A stretch of DNA of 64,000 nucleotides, from assembly GCA_945873855.1 (NCBI GenBank), contig CAMCEN010000008.1, forward strand, positions 17,508-81,507, written 5' to 3'. The notes beneath the pieces are model-generated. The model was not told the origin of the DNA. It made no database searches and saw only the letters and a list, made by a program, of their open reading frames with translations. The position numbers were made by a program, and so were the translations under genes. Positions 46,954 through 56,142 of this stretch are shown here, one piece after another; positions within the stretch are counted from its first letter, which is position 1, and each line of letters starts with the position of its first letter. The stretch comes from an uncultured Campylobacter sp. Its GTDB lineage: Bacteria > Campylobacterota > Campylobacteria > Campylobacterales > Campylobacteraceae.

Positions 46954-47346
46954 CATTTTCTTACAGCTGTCTTTATCGCCATTATAGCAGGCTTTTTGCC
47001 AAATTTCTTTGGCAGTTGCGCTGCTTTTTACTACGCCAAGTCCGTTATCAAACATATCAGCTAGGATTAAGCAGGCTTTTAAATGTTGCAATTTTGAACA
47101 CAGCGCATCATAAGCTGCTGCTGCCTCAGTGTAGTAGCCCTTATTATAGAGCGTGCCTGCTACTTGCATACACGCATCTACATTGCCAGCTACGCACGAA
47201 TTATCTAGCGCTTCAAGCTGCTTTTGTTCTGCTCGACTAATAGTGTGTGAGCTACCTTGGGCTTGGATATTTGCTGTAGTTTTAGGCTGCTCGCAGCCCA
47301 AAAAAACCACGCTCAAAAGCACAAAAAGTAAATAAAACTTACTCAT
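46948..47346 (-). CDS. Lipoprotein with Sel1-like cysteine-pair repeats
   Basis: A 132-aa protein starting at ATG 47346 (MSKFYLLFVLLSVVFLGC). The lipobox FLGC predicts lipidation at Cys17. The mature part has paired cysteines (CVAGNVDAC, CSKLQHLKAC, CYNGDKDSC) spaced as in Sel1/Hcp repeats, suggesting disulfide-linked helical hairpins in the periplasm. A longer frame begins at 47403, but it would bury the signal peptide. The start overlaps the upstream hypothetical gene by eight bases. Its partner is unknown. Confidence 0.75.
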   Translation of the reverse strand: MSKFYLLFVLLSVVFLGCEQPKTTANIQAQGSSHTISRAEQKQLEALDNSCVAGNVDACMQVAGTLYNKGYYTEAAAAYDALCSKLQHLKACLILADMFDNGLGVVKSSATAKEIWQKACYNGDKDSCKKMK

Positions 47347-47665
47347 CTTTGCCTGTGATGTAGAATACTTCTTTACCATCAAGTTTTTTAACCTTAAAGC
47401 CATTTTCTTGACCCCAGTTATAAACCGCTAGGTTAAACTCTTTTAGCGCAGTGATGTCGCTAGTTTCGCATTTGATTTTAAATACATCCTCGCTATTTGA
47501 TAGCGCTACATATCCGCCCATTGTTTTGATTTCTTCGTTTAGCTCAGCGATTTTATCTAAATCTGGCACACTTAAACCTGCTTCTTCGATGCAGCGTTTT
47601 ACTTGCGCTTTTAAAGCGTCGTTTGGTGTGTAGCCTAGGCTTGTAAGTACTGGTGTGTAATGCAT
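47339..47665 (-). CDS. Hypothetical protein of 108 aa
   Basis: I do not recognise this soluble protein. It begins MHYTPVLTSLGYTPNDAL and has two cysteines (in VKRCIEE and IKCETSD) and no membrane segment. It has AAGGAGAAAC upstream of the ATG and sits between prfB and the lipoprotein gene in one minus-strand run. The tidy ribosome site and overlap with the lipoprotein argue that it is a real gene. Confidence 0.75.
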   Translation of the reverse strand: MHYTPVLTSLGYTPNDALKAQVKRCIEEAGLSVPDLDKIAELNEEIKTMGGYVALSNSEDVFKIKCETSDITALKEFNLAVYNWGQENGFKVKKLDGKEVFYITGKDE

Positions 47666-47716
47666 TGTTTCTCCTTAAAATTTTGTTTTAGTATTTTAGC
47701 ACAAATTTTGCGTTTT

Positions 47717-48814
47717 TCAGCTTGATTTTTGGCTAATTAACACGCCTTCGATGATTTTTTTGATATCGCCATCTAAAATAGCGTCTGTTTGGCTATAAGC
47801 CTCGCCACTTCGCACATCTTTTACTTGTTGATATGGAAAAAGCACATATGAGCGTATTTGATGCCCCCAGCCGATCTCATCTTTTGGCGCATTTGCCTGC
47901 TCGGCTTGCTGTTTTTGCATCTCAAACTCATATAGTCTTGATTTTAACATTTTTAACGCAGTGGCTTTATTTTTGTGCTGGCTTCTATCGTTTTGGCACT
48001 GAACTACAATGCCAGTTGGGATATGCGTGATTCTCACAGCACTTTCAGTTTTATTTACATGCTGTCCACCTGCACCACTTGCTCTATAATAATCAAAGCG
48101 CATATCCTTTTCTTCGATATCAATAGCGATATTATCATCAAGCTCAGGGCTTACCATAACTGATGAAAAGCTAGTATGTCTACGCCCTGCGCTATCAAAA
48201 GGACTTACTCGCACCAAGCGGTGAACGCCGTTTTCAGCCTTTAAATATCCATAGGCGTTTTCGCCACGAACGATGAAGCTCACATCTTTTAACCCTGCCT
48301 CGTCGCCTTCTTGAAAATCAAGCGTTTCTACCTTATAGCCCTCTCGCTCGCAAAAGCGCAAATACATACGATAAAGCATGCTCGCCCAGTCATTGCTCTC
48401 TGTGCCACCAGCTCCTGGGTGTATAGTTATAATTGCGTTTTTATCATCATTTTCGCCACTTAGCATCATTGAGATTTCTAAGCTTGTTACTTTATCTTCA
48501 AGCCCCTTGCTATCATCAAAAAGCGCATTTATAGTCTGGGCATCATTTTCAGCATTTGCTAACTCAAAAAGCTCGCTTGCGTCATTTAGGGCGCTTTTTG
48601 CTTCGTTAAAGTTTTCTAAGATTTTAGAGATTTTGCTTTTTTCTTTGCCTATTTTAGCACTTGTTTCTACATCGCTCCAAAAGGCTGGATCGCTTTCTAA
48701 ACTGGCTATTTCATCAAGTCTAGATTTTATTTCATCGGGTTTTATGATACTAGCGATATTTGAGATTTTATTGCTAAGAGCCTTTAAAAGCTCACTATAT
48801 TCGTAATTATCCAA
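47717..48814 (-). CDS. prfB: Peptide chain release factor 2
   Basis: A 365-aa class I release factor for UGA and UAA codons. The codon-recognition tripeptide SPF is in [13 protein letters not shown], and the peptidyl-tRNA hydrolysis GGQ in [13 protein letters not shown]. The frame is continuous from the ATG: the programmed +1 frameshift that controls prfB in many bacteria is absent. It lies downstream of the acetyltransferase gene (53-bp gap). Confidence 0.96.
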   Translation of the reverse strand: MDNYEYSELLKALSNKISNIASIIKPDEIKSRLDEIASLESDPAFWSDVETSAKIGKEKSKISKILENFNEAKSALNDASELFELANAENDAQTINALFDDSKGLEDKVTSLEISMMLSGENDDKNAIITIHPGAGGTESNDWASMLYRMYLRFCEREGYKVETLDFQEGDEAGLKDVSFIVRGENAYGYLKAENGVHRLVRVSPFDSAGRRHTSFSSVMVSPELDDNIAIDIEEKDMRFDYYRASGAGGQHVNKTESAVRITHIPTGIVVQCQNDRSQHKNKATALKMLKSRLYEFEMQKQQAEQANAPKDEIGWGHQIRSYVLFPYQQVKDVRSGEAYSQTDAILDGDIKKIIEGVLISQKSS

Positions 48815-48867
48815 GATTTTTTCCGTTTTAAAATTTTCTAAAATAGAGATTTTATTTAAATTTTGCT

Positions 48868-49353
48868 TTAAAAGTGCTGATATTTTGGCTTATTATTTAT
48901 TTTTTTATTATATTTAAAAACATCATTTTCTATGCTTTCATTGTAGCCAAGAGTTTTGAAAATCACCTGCGATGCTATATTGCTTTTTTTTACATCAGCA
49001 TATAGATAAAAGTCTTTAAACTCTTCTAATAAAGCATTCTCGCATAATTGTAAAATAATTTTGCCAAAGCCAAGTCCTCTATAAGCTTTGTCTATGCTAT
49101 AGCTTATTTTGCCTTGATTTTCTTCTTCTATTTTTATACGAATTTGCCCTATATCATTGCCATTGTAGCAAAGTATATAGTGGCGTGTTTTTAGGTCTTT
49201 TAAGGTGTTTTCAAACCAAGTTTCGTGTTCAGCCCAAGTGATTTCTTTTGTTTTAAAAGAATTATTTCTTGCATCTTTATCATTTGCCCACTCAAAGATA
49301 AGCTTTATGTCGCTTTGCAGGACTTTGCGCAAATATATACTTTGTTTTTCCAT
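48868..49353 (-). CDS. GNAT acetyltransferase resembling PseH
   Basis: A 161-aa protein from ATG 49353 ([11 protein letters not shown]); the longer frame from 49425 would overlap ribB. GNAT features are [18 protein letters not shown] at the N-terminus and the acetyl-CoA loop region [11 protein letters not shown]. The pattern WAND..ARNNSF...[10 protein letters not shown] resembles PseH-type acetyltransferases of pseudaminic acid synthesis, which would fit the Maf gene elsewhere in the window. This is a family-level guess. Its start is seven bases after the ribB stop. Confidence 0.72.
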   Translation of the reverse strand: MEKQSIYLRKVLQSDIKLIFEWANDKDARNNSFKTKEITWAEHETWFENTLKDLKTRHYILCYNGNDIGQIRIKIEEENQGKISYSIDKAYRGLGFGKIILQLCENALLEEFKDFYLYADVKKSNIASQVIFKTLGYNESIENDVFKYNKKINNKPKYQHF

Positions 49354-49360
49354 ATTTTTG

Positions 49361-50377
49361 CTAGTTTTTATACCCCACGATATCAAGCCCAAAGCCTGAA
49401 ATAGCAGCGAATTCTTGAGATTCATTTTCGCTTAGTAGAGTGATTTGCTTTATATCAAAGTGGCGTAAAATTTGTGCGCCTATGCCGTAGCTTTTGGCTT
49501 CTTTACTGCTTTTACCACTTAAAAACACTAGCATTCCACCCTCAGTTTTTAGTGTTTTTAGACTTTTCATAAACTCATCGTAGCTTGTCATTGATAGTAG
49601 TTCGTGGTCAGTTTTTATGCGGTGAAACTTCACATTTACAGGCTTACTAGTATCAAGTGCTCCAAAGGTGTAGGCAAAATGCGTATTGCCCAAATGGTCG
49701 CTAAGCTCGTATTTTTGGGCTGGCAAACCTGCTATTTGACTAGCTTTTGGCTTGCTAACGCTAATTAGCTGTTCGTGGTGAAGGCGGTATTCAATTAGCT
49801 CGCTTACGCTTATCATATTTAGTCCATGCTTAGCGCAAAACTCTACTAGATCATCACGGCGCGCCATCTCTCCATCATCTCGCACGATCTCGCAGATCAC
49901 GCTAACTGGCGCAAGCCCAGCTAAAGCGCACAGATCCACGCTGCCCTCAGTATGCCCAGTTCGCTCCAAAACCCCGCCACGCTTAGCAATCAGTGGGAAA
50001 ATATGTCCAGGACGAACAAAATCAGCTGCCTTTGTGCTAGGATCAACTAGCATTCTTATAGTCATATTTCGCTCGTATGCGCTCACGCCTGTTTTTGCCT
50101 TTGCTGCATCAATGCTAATGGTAAATGCTGTCTCGTGGCAGCTAGTATTGCTTGCTACCATGGGGCTTAGCTCAAACTTAGCTGCAAGCTGGGCACTTAG
50201 TGGAGTACACAGCACGCCACGAGCGTGAGTTATCATAAAATTTACCTTTGCCTCATCGCAAAAGGCAGCCGCACAGACTACATCACCTTCGTTTTCTCTA
50301 TCTTCATCATCAGTCATTACTACCATTTTACCGGCTTTTATATCTTCTATTGCTTGTTTAACATTTTCAAATGCCAT
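49361..50377 (-). CDS. ribB: 3,4-dihydroxy-2-butanone-4-phosphate synthase with a degenerate GTP cyclohydrolase II domain
   Basis: A 338-aa protein. The N-terminal 200 residues are a complete RibB domain: [12 protein letters not shown] metal site and [12 protein letters not shown]. The C-terminal 130 residues resemble RibA ([24 protein letters not shown]) but lack the zinc cysteine cluster and the GRGIGL-type GTP site, so only the RibB reaction is likely. ribH, the next user of the product, is at 61.5 kb. It heads the minus-strand operon through prfB. Confidence 0.88.
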   Translation of the reverse strand: MAFENVKQAIEDIKAGKMVVMTDDEDRENEGDVVCAAAFCDEAKVNFMITHARGVLCTPLSAQLAAKFELSPMVASNTSCHETAFTISIDAAKAKTGVSAYERNMTIRMLVDPSTKAADFVRPGHIFPLIAKRGGVLERTGHTEGSVDLCALAGLAPVSVICEIVRDDGEMARRDDLVEFCAKHGLNMISVSELIEYRLHHEQLISVSKPKASQIAGLPAQKYELSDHLGNTHFAYTFGALDTSKPVNVKFHRIKTDHELLSMTSYDEFMKSLKTLKTEGGMLVFLSGKSSKEAKSYGIGAQILRHFDIKQITLLSENESQEFAAISGFGLDIVGYKN

Positions 50378-50443
50378 TTTTATAAAGTCCTTGGAAAAAA
50401 TTTCGCTTACTTTATCTAAATTTTATAAATATTAAGGCAATTT

Positions 50444-50452
50444 TGCTACAAT
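50444..50452 (+). promoter_or_regulatory. Extended -10 promoter of the rplI operon
   Basis: TGCTACAAT at 50444-50452, 33 bp before the rplI ATG, which has AAAGGAG upstream. It lies in the divergent gap with ribB. Confidence 0.55.
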
Positions 50453-50484
50453 CTGCGTCAAAAATTTAAATTAAAGGAGCAAAA

Positions 50485-50925
50485 ATGCGAGTTTTACTAA
50501 TAAAAGATGTAAAAGGTCTTGGCAAAGCCGGCGAGGTAAAAGAAGTAAAAGACGGATATGGAAATAATTTTTTAGTTGGCAAAGGCTATGCAAAAGTAGC
50601 AACTGACGCAGTTTTGCGCCAGTGGGAAGCTAGCAAAAGAGCAAAAGCTGAGAGCGATGCCTACGAAGTAGCCCAAGCTAAAAGCCTAGCTGATGATCTA
50701 GCAAAAATTAAGCTTGAAATCGCTGTAAAAATCGGCGCAAATGGCGCACTTTTTGGCTCAGTTACCAAAGATGAAATCGCAAAAGCCCTAAAAGACAAAG
50801 GCTTTGAAATAGATAAAAAGTGCTTAGAATTTGATAGTATAAAAACCCCTGGTGAGTATGAAATACACGCAAAACTAGGGCATCAAATCACAGCTAAGTT
50901 TACTTTAAGTGTAAAAGGTGAGTAA
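50485..50925 (+). CDS. rplI: 50S ribosomal protein L9
   Basis: A 146-aa protein with the L9 N-terminal signature ([34 protein letters not shown]), a connecting helix and the C-terminal RNA-binding domain. The stop overlaps the hslV ATG by one base, a linkage known in Campylobacter. Confidence 0.96.
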   Translation: MRVLLIKDVKGLGKAGEVKEVKDGYGNNFLVGKGYAKVATDAVLRQWEASKRAKAESDAYEVAQAKSLADDLAKIKLEIAVKIGANGALFGSVTKDEIAKALKDKGFEIDKKCLEFDSIKTPGEYEIHAKLGHQITAKFTLSVKGE

Positions 50926-51467
50926 TGTTTCATGCAACTACGATTTTAGCCTATAAAGGCAAAAACGCTTCAGTAATCGGTGGCGATGGGCAAGTAAGCT
51001 TTGGCAATACAATTATGAAAGGCAATGCTACTAAAATTCGACAGCTTGATAATGGCAAGATTTTAGCTGGTTTTGCTGGTAGCACGGCTGATGCTTTTAA
51101 TCTTTTTGATATGTTTGAGAGAATTCTAGAAGGTGCTAAGGGCGATTTGATGAAGTCTGCTGTGGAGTTTAGCAAAGAGTGGCGCAAGGATAAGTATCTG
51201 CGCAAGTTAGAGGCTATGATGATAGTGCTAAACCGTGAGCATGTGTTTTTGCTAAGTGGCACAGGAGATGTGCTTGAGCCTGAAGATGGCTGCCTTGTAG
51301 CAATAGGCAGTGGTGGAAACTATGCTATTTCAGCTGCTAGGGCTTTAAAAGCACACTCAAATCTAAGTGAGCTAGAGCTTGTAAAAGAGAGTTTAAAAAT
51401 CGCCGCTGATATTTGTATATATACAAATCATAATATCAAAACTTACGAAATAAGAGATGAAAAATGA
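50925..51467 (+). CDS. hslV: ATP-dependent protease subunit HslV
   Basis: A 180-aa proteasome-like peptidase. The mature protein begins [20 protein letters not shown] after removal of MFHA, with Thr5 as nucleophile, a longer propeptide than the single Met of E. coli. [14 protein letters not shown] is the conserved internal block. The stop overlaps hslU by four bases. Confidence 0.95.
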   Translation: MFHATTILAYKGKNASVIGGDGQVSFGNTIMKGNATKIRQLDNGKILAGFAGSTADAFNLFDMFERILEGAKGDLMKSAVEFSKEWRKDKYLRKLEAMMIVLNREHVFLLSGTGDVLEPEDGCLVAIGSGGNYAISAARALKAHSNLSELELVKESLKIAADICIYTNHNIKTYEIRDEK

Positions 51468-52786
51468 ACGCAAAAGATATGAAACCAAAAGAAATAGTTG
51501 AGTTTCTAAATGATTATGTAATCGGTCAAAAAGAAGCTAAAAAAATAATAGCAATCGCACTTCGCAACCGCTGGCGCAGAATGCAGCTAAGCCCTGAAAT
51601 GCAAGATGATATAATGCCAAAAAATATTCTAATGATAGGCTCAACAGGCGTAGGAAAAACTGAAATCGCACGCCGCTTAGCAAAGATGTTTGGCATGCCT
51701 TTTATAAAAGTAGAAGCTAGCAAATATACAGAAGTTGGCTTTGTAGGGCGTGATGTAGAGAGCATGGTGCGAGATCTGGCTGCTGCTAGCCTAAATCTGC
51801 TAAAAGAAGAAGAGCGTAAAAACAAAGAAAGCGAAATCAACGAGTATATAGAAAAGCGAATTTTAGAGCGTCTTTTGCCGCCTTTGCCAAAGTTAGCAAG
51901 CGAAGAAAAACTGCGTGATTACGAAGCAAGCTATGCTAAAATGCGTGAGCGACTAAAAGCTGGCGAGCTAGATAATCTAAGCATAAGCATAGAAATCGAT
52001 CAAAGCGCAATAGAGGCAAATCCTACCTTGCCACCTGAAATGAGCCAAATGCAAGATAGCCTAATCAAAGTCATCGGCATAGGCTCAAAAAAGGTAAAAA
52101 AAGAACTAAAAGTAAAAGATGCTAAAAATGTGCTAAAAAACGAAGCCTGTGAGAAAATCTTAGACATTGATAATCTAAAAAGCAAGGCCTTAGAAAGAGC
52201 CGAAAATGAGGGCATAATTTTCATCGATGAAATCGATAAAGTGGCTGTGCCGACGGGCGCTAGCAGTAGGAGCGATCCTAGCAAAGAAGGCGTCCAGCGT
52301 GATCTTTTGCCTATAGTAGAGGGCAGCAGCGTAAATACAAATATCGGCGCATTAAAAACCGATCATATACTTTTTATCGCAGCTGGAGCCTTTCATCTTG
52401 CAAAGCCAAGTGATCTTATCCCTGAGCTTCAAGGCCGCTTTCCACTAAGAGTAAATCTTGATAGCCTTGATGAGGATGCGCTATTTGAGATTTTAACAAA
52501 GCCAAAAAATGCTTTGCCAGCGCAGTATAAGGCACTGCTTGGCGCTGATGGTATAGAGCTTGAGTTTGAAGAAGAAGCACTTCGCAAAATCGCAGCTCTA
52601 ACTCACAACGCAAACGAAAAAGTAGAAGACATAGGCGCAAGACGCCTACACACCGTAATCGAGCGTGTGCTTGAAGACATCAGCTTTGAGTGTAGTAGCG
52701 GCAAGACCATCATCACAGCAGCACTTGTAGAAGAAAAACTAGCCGATGTAGCGCAAAATCAAGATTTAGCAAAATATATTTTATAG
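51464..52786 (+). CDS. hslU: ATP-dependent protease ATPase subunit HslU
   Basis: A 440-aa Clp/AAA unfoldase for HslV. Walker A is [14 protein letters not shown] (about residue 63), Walker [11 protein letters not shown] (about 250), and the pore motif region [19 protein letters not shown] follows Walker A. The C-terminal tail ends DLAKYIL, in keeping with the insertion peptide that activates HslV. A long repeat region follows. Confidence 0.96.
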   Translation: MNAKDMKPKEIVEFLNDYVIGQKEAKKIIAIALRNRWRRMQLSPEMQDDIMPKNILMIGSTGVGKTEIARRLAKMFGMPFIKVEASKYTEVGFVGRDVESMVRDLAAASLNLLKEEERKNKESEINEYIEKRILERLLPPLPKLASEEKLRDYEASYAKMRERLKAGELDNLSISIEIDQSAIEANPTLPPEMSQMQDSLIKVIGIGSKKVKKELKVKDAKNVLKNEACEKILDIDNLKSKALERAENEGIIFIDEIDKVAVPTGASSRSDPSKEGVQRDLLPIVEGSSVNTNIGALKTDHILFIAAGAFHLAKPSDLIPELQGRFPLRVNLDSLDEDALFEILTKPKNALPAQYKALLGADGIELEFEEEALRKIAALTHNANEKVEDIGARRLHTVIERVLEDISFECSSGKTIITAALVEEKLADVAQNQDLAKYIL

Positions 52787-53622
52787 AAAATTATTTTATG
52801 AATTTATCCCTAGGAATTCTAGAATTCTTAGGGATAAATCTAGAATTCCTAAAATAAATTCTAGAATTCCTAGGTACTTTTTGCGTTTATAGACTAGGAA
52901 TTCTAGAATTCCTAAGAATAAATCTAGAATTCCCTAAACATTGTGTCATCCCCGACCTTACTTTCTTTGTCATCCCCCGACTTGACCCTAGGATCTCATC
53001 ACAAAATAGAGATCCTCGGGTCAAGCCCGAGGATGACATAGTAGGGAATTCTAGAATTCCTAAGGATAAATTTAGAATTCCCAGAGATTGCTTCGCTCCC
53101 TCGCAATGACGAAATTCTAGAATTCCCTAGGTAATTCTAGAATTCTCGCTGTCCTTTTGGCTTTGCGGTAGCGGCTGTTAAAAGCTAGTGAATTCTAGAA
53201 TTCCTAAAATAAATTCTAGAATTCCTAGGGGCTTTTTGCGTTTATATCATTTAAGAATTCTAGAATTCCGTATAGTGATCCCCCAGTCAAGCTGGGGGAT
53301 GACATAGTAGGGAATTCTAGAATTCCCAAAAAAAGACACCCCCTAACCCCCAGAAAATCTAGAATTCCAAGAATAAAATCTAGAATTCCTAGCTTCGGTC
53401 GTTTTGCTCCCTCGCAATGACGCAGTGAATTCTAGAATTCCATATAGAGATCCTCGGGTCAAGCCCGAGGATGACACAAAGCTTAGGGAATTTTAGAATT
53501 CCTAAGCAAAAAACTACCCTGTAAAAAAATAAAAAAATAGCAAATTTTTACATTTTTAAGCTTGAATTTCTAAAAAGAATTCTAAAATTGTGCTTTTATT
53601 TTACAAAAGCAAAGAACATACA
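52787..53622. repeat. Long repeat mosaic between hslU and the exporter genes
   Basis: About 830 bp with no gene. It holds exact palindromes at 52897-52912, 53045-53060 and 53311-53326 with many near-copies, two CATCC/CTTGACC/GGATC hairpin modules (about 52940-53038 and 53440-53476), a CCCCCAGTCAAGCTGGGGG hairpin (about 53280-53298), REP-like CTCGCAATGAC pieces (53082-53112, 53395-53421), a module TAGCGGCTGTTAAAAGC (about 53171-53190) and a C-rich AGACACCCCCTAACCCCCAG (about 53334-53353). The last two recur inverted at 58.2 kb. Confidence 0.8.
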
Positions 53623-54414
53623 ATGAAACCAAAAATTGGCGATTTAGCATTATTTATTAGCAAATATCTTGCCGCACTTCATGCATGCGGGGCCTTTGTA
53701 TCTCGTGAAAATCGCTGCACTCAGCGCATCGCTCATGCTTATGGCTATGATATTAGCATTAACTTTTTTTTCAACAATACTGCCCTTACGCTAAAAGACC
53801 AGCAAAATCCACATATCAAAGAAACGCTCGTGCTCTCAAATCCAGCCGTGCAAATAAACCTAGCAGAACTTAGAGAACTAAGCGCGCTTAGCTGGCACAT
53901 CCACGATGATAGACCTGAGCTTGCGCAGTGCTACGAGCATCTAAAAACCGCAAAAGAGCGCAATATCAAAGAGCGAAATATCTGGGTGGTTTTGCTTGTA
54001 GTTGGAATTTCGTTTGGTGCGCTTTGTAGGCTTTTTGGCGGTGATTTTGTGGCGATGGCTTTTACTTTTGGGGCGGCTTTTAGTGGGGCAGGGCTTAGGC
54101 ATTTGCTTACGCTTTGGAGCATTGATATGAGGCTTCAATACATCTTTTTATCCTTTTATTCATCGGCGTTTGTGGCGTTTTTTGGCGGGATTTGGGCAGC
54201 TCATTTTGGCGAGTTTAGCATGCATATTGCCATTGCTACTAGTATACTTTATCTAATTCCAGGTATATTTTTTATCAACTGCGTGATTGATATTTTGGAT
54301 AATCATGTTTTAGTGGGCTTTTCACGCATTGTAAATATTGCTATTTTGATTACTTGTATGGCGATTGGTGTGTATTTGACCTTGGTTATTTTTGGGCTTG
54401 GAGCACTAGCATGA
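53623..54414 (+). CDS. Threonine/serine (or succinate) exporter, YjjP/ThrE N-terminal subunit
   Basis: A 263-aa membrane protein of the ThrE/DUF1212 family with a cytoplasmic N-terminal region (about 115 aa) and five membrane segments after NIWVVLLVVGISFGALCRLF. I start at ATG 53623 (MKPKIGDLALF), where the conserved domain begins; an earlier in-frame ATG (53590) lies in repeat-proximal DNA. With the next gene it forms a split exporter like E. coli YjjPB, reported to export succinate, while fused ThrE exports threonine. The substrate here is unknown. Confidence 0.82.
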   Translation: MKPKIGDLALFISKYLAALHACGAFVSRENRCTQRIAHAYGYDISINFFFNNTALTLKDQQNPHIKETLVLSNPAVQINLAELRELSALSWHIHDDRPELAQCYEHLKTAKERNIKERNIWVVLLVVGISFGALCRLFGGDFVAMAFTFGAAFSGAGLRHLLTLWSIDMRLQYIFLSFYSSAFVAFFGGIWAAHFGEFSMHIAIATSILYLIPGIFFINCVIDILDNHVLVGFSRIVNIAILITCMAIGVYLTLVIFGLGALA

Positions 54415-54953
54415 GTTCGGTTTTTTGGGGTATTGGGGCGGATATGATTTTTGCAGCACTTGCTGGTTTTGGCTTTGCTTATGGGGCAAAGCCGCCTGTG
54501 CCTGCGCTGATTTTAGCTGCTTTAATCGCTGCTTTTGGGCATGCTTTTCGCTTTACTTTGGTAAACTTTTTAGGCTTTGAGATGATTGTGGTGGCTACTT
54601 TTTTGGCTTCTTTTTTGGTAGGACTTTTGGGTCTTATGGTATCTAAGTTTTATAAAACACCACTTGAGGTCATTACTTTTCCTGCACTTTTGCCTATGAT
54701 ACCTGGATTTTATGCTTATAAGAGCATATTATTGCTTTTTGAGTTTTTAAATACTAGCGATGAGATGGCAAAAACTATTGCTCTTTCAAACTTCTTTTAT
54801 CAGCTTTTTATCACGATAGGGGTTACATTTGCGCTTGCTGCTGGTGTTAGTACGATGATATTGGTTTTTGCAAAAAAGAGTTTTTCTATAACAAGGTATA
54901 GTAATATTTTTAAAAAAAAGAGTATAATAGCGAAAAAAAATTCTAGGGAGTAG
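54411..54953 (+). CDS. Threonine/serine (or succinate) exporter, YjjB-like subunit
   Basis: A 180-aa protein with four to five membrane segments, from ATG 54411 (MSSVFWGIGADM), overlapping the first subunit stop by four bases. The conserved segment PALLPMIPGFYAYKSILL is the DUF3815/YjjB hallmark. It ends in a basic, polar tail (NIFKKKSIIAKKNSRE) whose final residues NSRE come from an AATTCTAGGGAG stretch. Confidence 0.82.
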   Translation: MSSVFWGIGADMIFAALAGFGFAYGAKPPVPALILAALIAAFGHAFRFTLVNFLGFEMIVVATFLASFLVGLLGLMVSKFYKTPLEVITFPALLPMIPGFYAYKSILLLFEFLNTSDEMAKTIALSNFFYQLFITIGVTFALAAGVSTMILVFAKKSFSITRYSNIFKKKSIIAKKNSRE

Positions 54954-54956
54954 AAC

Positions 54957-55493
54957 ATGATGCCTGATTGGGACGAGAAATACTGCATCGGAAGCGCTGT
55001 AGTAGACGATGAGCATAAGCGTCTTTTTGAGCTTGCAAAAAAAGCGTATATTTATGCTAGTAAAAATGTCTCAAAAGAGCAAATGAAAGAGATTGTAACT
55101 GAATTTTTTAACTACATGAAAGAGCATTTTGCTCATGAAGAAGAGTATATGAAAAGCATTGGCTATCCAGCATTGCCAGCACATGCTAAGATTCACAAAG
55201 AAATCATCCATAGCATGTCAGATCTAATCACAAAGATCAAAAATGTAAATGAAATGAAAGAAAACCTAGTAACAATCGCAAAATCATGGCTACTAGAGCA
55301 CATCATCCAACAAGACATGAAAATCGAAGAGTGGCATAGAAAAAATAAAGATGTAAATGTTGTAGAATACGATTATGTTTGTGGTTGCCCTAGCAGAGTA
55401 CATAAAATCTCTCACGCAATCCATCTAAAAATAGTTGATGAGGGCAAAAATTTTAAATGTACCGCTTGCGATCAAGTGATTAAACAAAAATAA
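54957..55493 (+). CDS. Bacteriohemerythrin with C-terminal zinc-ribbon-like tail, first copy
   Basis: A 178-aa cytoplasmic protein. The diiron O2-binding four-helix bundle is shown by VVDDEHKRLFEL, EHFAHEEEYM, HAKIHKEI and LLEHIIQQD, covering the usual His, Glu and Asp ligands. Beyond residue 135 a tail contains YDYVCGCPSRVHKI and KCTACD, a C-x-C plus C-x2-C set that may bind zinc or iron. It starts three bases after the YjjB stop. Its likely role is oxygen handling in a microaerophile. Confidence 0.88.
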   Translation: MMPDWDEKYCIGSAVVDDEHKRLFELAKKAYIYASKNVSKEQMKEIVTEFFNYMKEHFAHEEEYMKSIGYPALPAHAKIHKEIIHSMSDLITKIKNVNEMKENLVTIAKSWLLEHIIQQDMKIEEWHRKNKDVNVVEYDYVCGCPSRVHKISHAIHLKIVDEGKNFKCTACDQVIKQK

Positions 55494-56075
55494 ATGTTTG
55501 AGTGGAAAAGGGAATATAGCGTCGGTAACGCTTTGTTAGACAAGGAACATGAGCGTTTCTTTGAGCTAGCAAAGCGTGCTTTTTTTACTGGACGCAATGA
55601 AGTTTCACCGATTTATCTAAAAAATCTAATCAATGATTTTGTAAATTTTGCTAAACAGCACTTCAAGCATGAAGAAGACTATATGAAGCAGATCGGCTAT
55701 CCTTTTTTAACCGAGCATGCTGCTTTGCATGAAAATATTTTGCGCACTTTTGTCATGCTTAGTAGCAGTGATAAGCCTATATTGCAGGCAAAAGAAGAGC
55801 TTATAAAAATCGTGCGTGCGTGGCTAGTAGAACACATGCTAACTAACGATATACGCATTGAGCGTTGGCAGAAAAAACAACAAATCAATATTACCGAAGA
55901 AAATGTATTAGAAAAAGAAATCAATGAACTAGAACAAAAGTTTATAGACTACGATTATGTCTGCGACTGCCCTGATATGGTTCACAAAATCCCTGAGAGT
56001 ATTCATTTGCGTATAGTTGCAGGTGAGCCTTTTGTCTGCGAAAGGTGTGGCGCAAAAGTAAAGCTAAAGAATTAA
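55494..56075 (+). CDS. Bacteriohemerythrin with C-terminal zinc-ribbon-like tail, second copy
   Basis: A 193-aa paralogue of the preceding gene; its ATG follows the TAA of the first with no gap. Ligand blocks are LLDKEHERFFEL, QHFKHEEDYM, HAALHENI and LVEHMLTND. A longer linker (about 20 extra residues including EENVLEKEINELEQK) leads to the same tail: YDYVCDCPDMVHKI ... VCERCGAK. The pair presumably arose by tandem duplication and has diverged. Confidence 0.87.
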   Translation: MFEWKREYSVGNALLDKEHERFFELAKRAFFTGRNEVSPIYLKNLINDFVNFAKQHFKHEEDYMKQIGYPFLTEHAALHENILRTFVMLSSSDKPILQAKEELIKIVRAWLVEHMLTNDIRIERWQKKQQINITEENVLEKEINELEQKFIDYDYVCDCPDMVHKIPESIHLRIVAGEPFVCERCGAKVKLKN

Positions 56076-56076
56076 A

Positions 56077-56139
56077 ATGTCACAAAACTCACAAAAATAT
56101 AACGCTCAAATCAATAAAGAGCATATTTTAGGCTTTTAG
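56077..56139 (+). CDS. Possible 20-codon ORF or remnant before the UvrD-like gene
   Basis: ATG at 56077 two bases after the hemerythrin stop reads MSQNSQKYNAQINKEHILGF and stops at 56137-56139, four bases before the helicase ATG. It could be a leader peptide keeping ribosomes moving between genes, the stump of a decayed gene, or chance. It has no ribosome site of its own apart from upstream coupling. Confidence 0.25.
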   Translation: MSQNSQKYNAQINKEHILGF

Positions 56140-56142
56140 ATA

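Noticed and set aside
48814..48867. Frameshift site at the prfB 5' end
   Set aside because: The coding frame is continuous from a good ATG, with no internal UGA.
50378..50484. FMN riboswitch before ribB
   Set aside because: The divergent gap is about 107 bp and shows none of the conserved FMN-element sequences.
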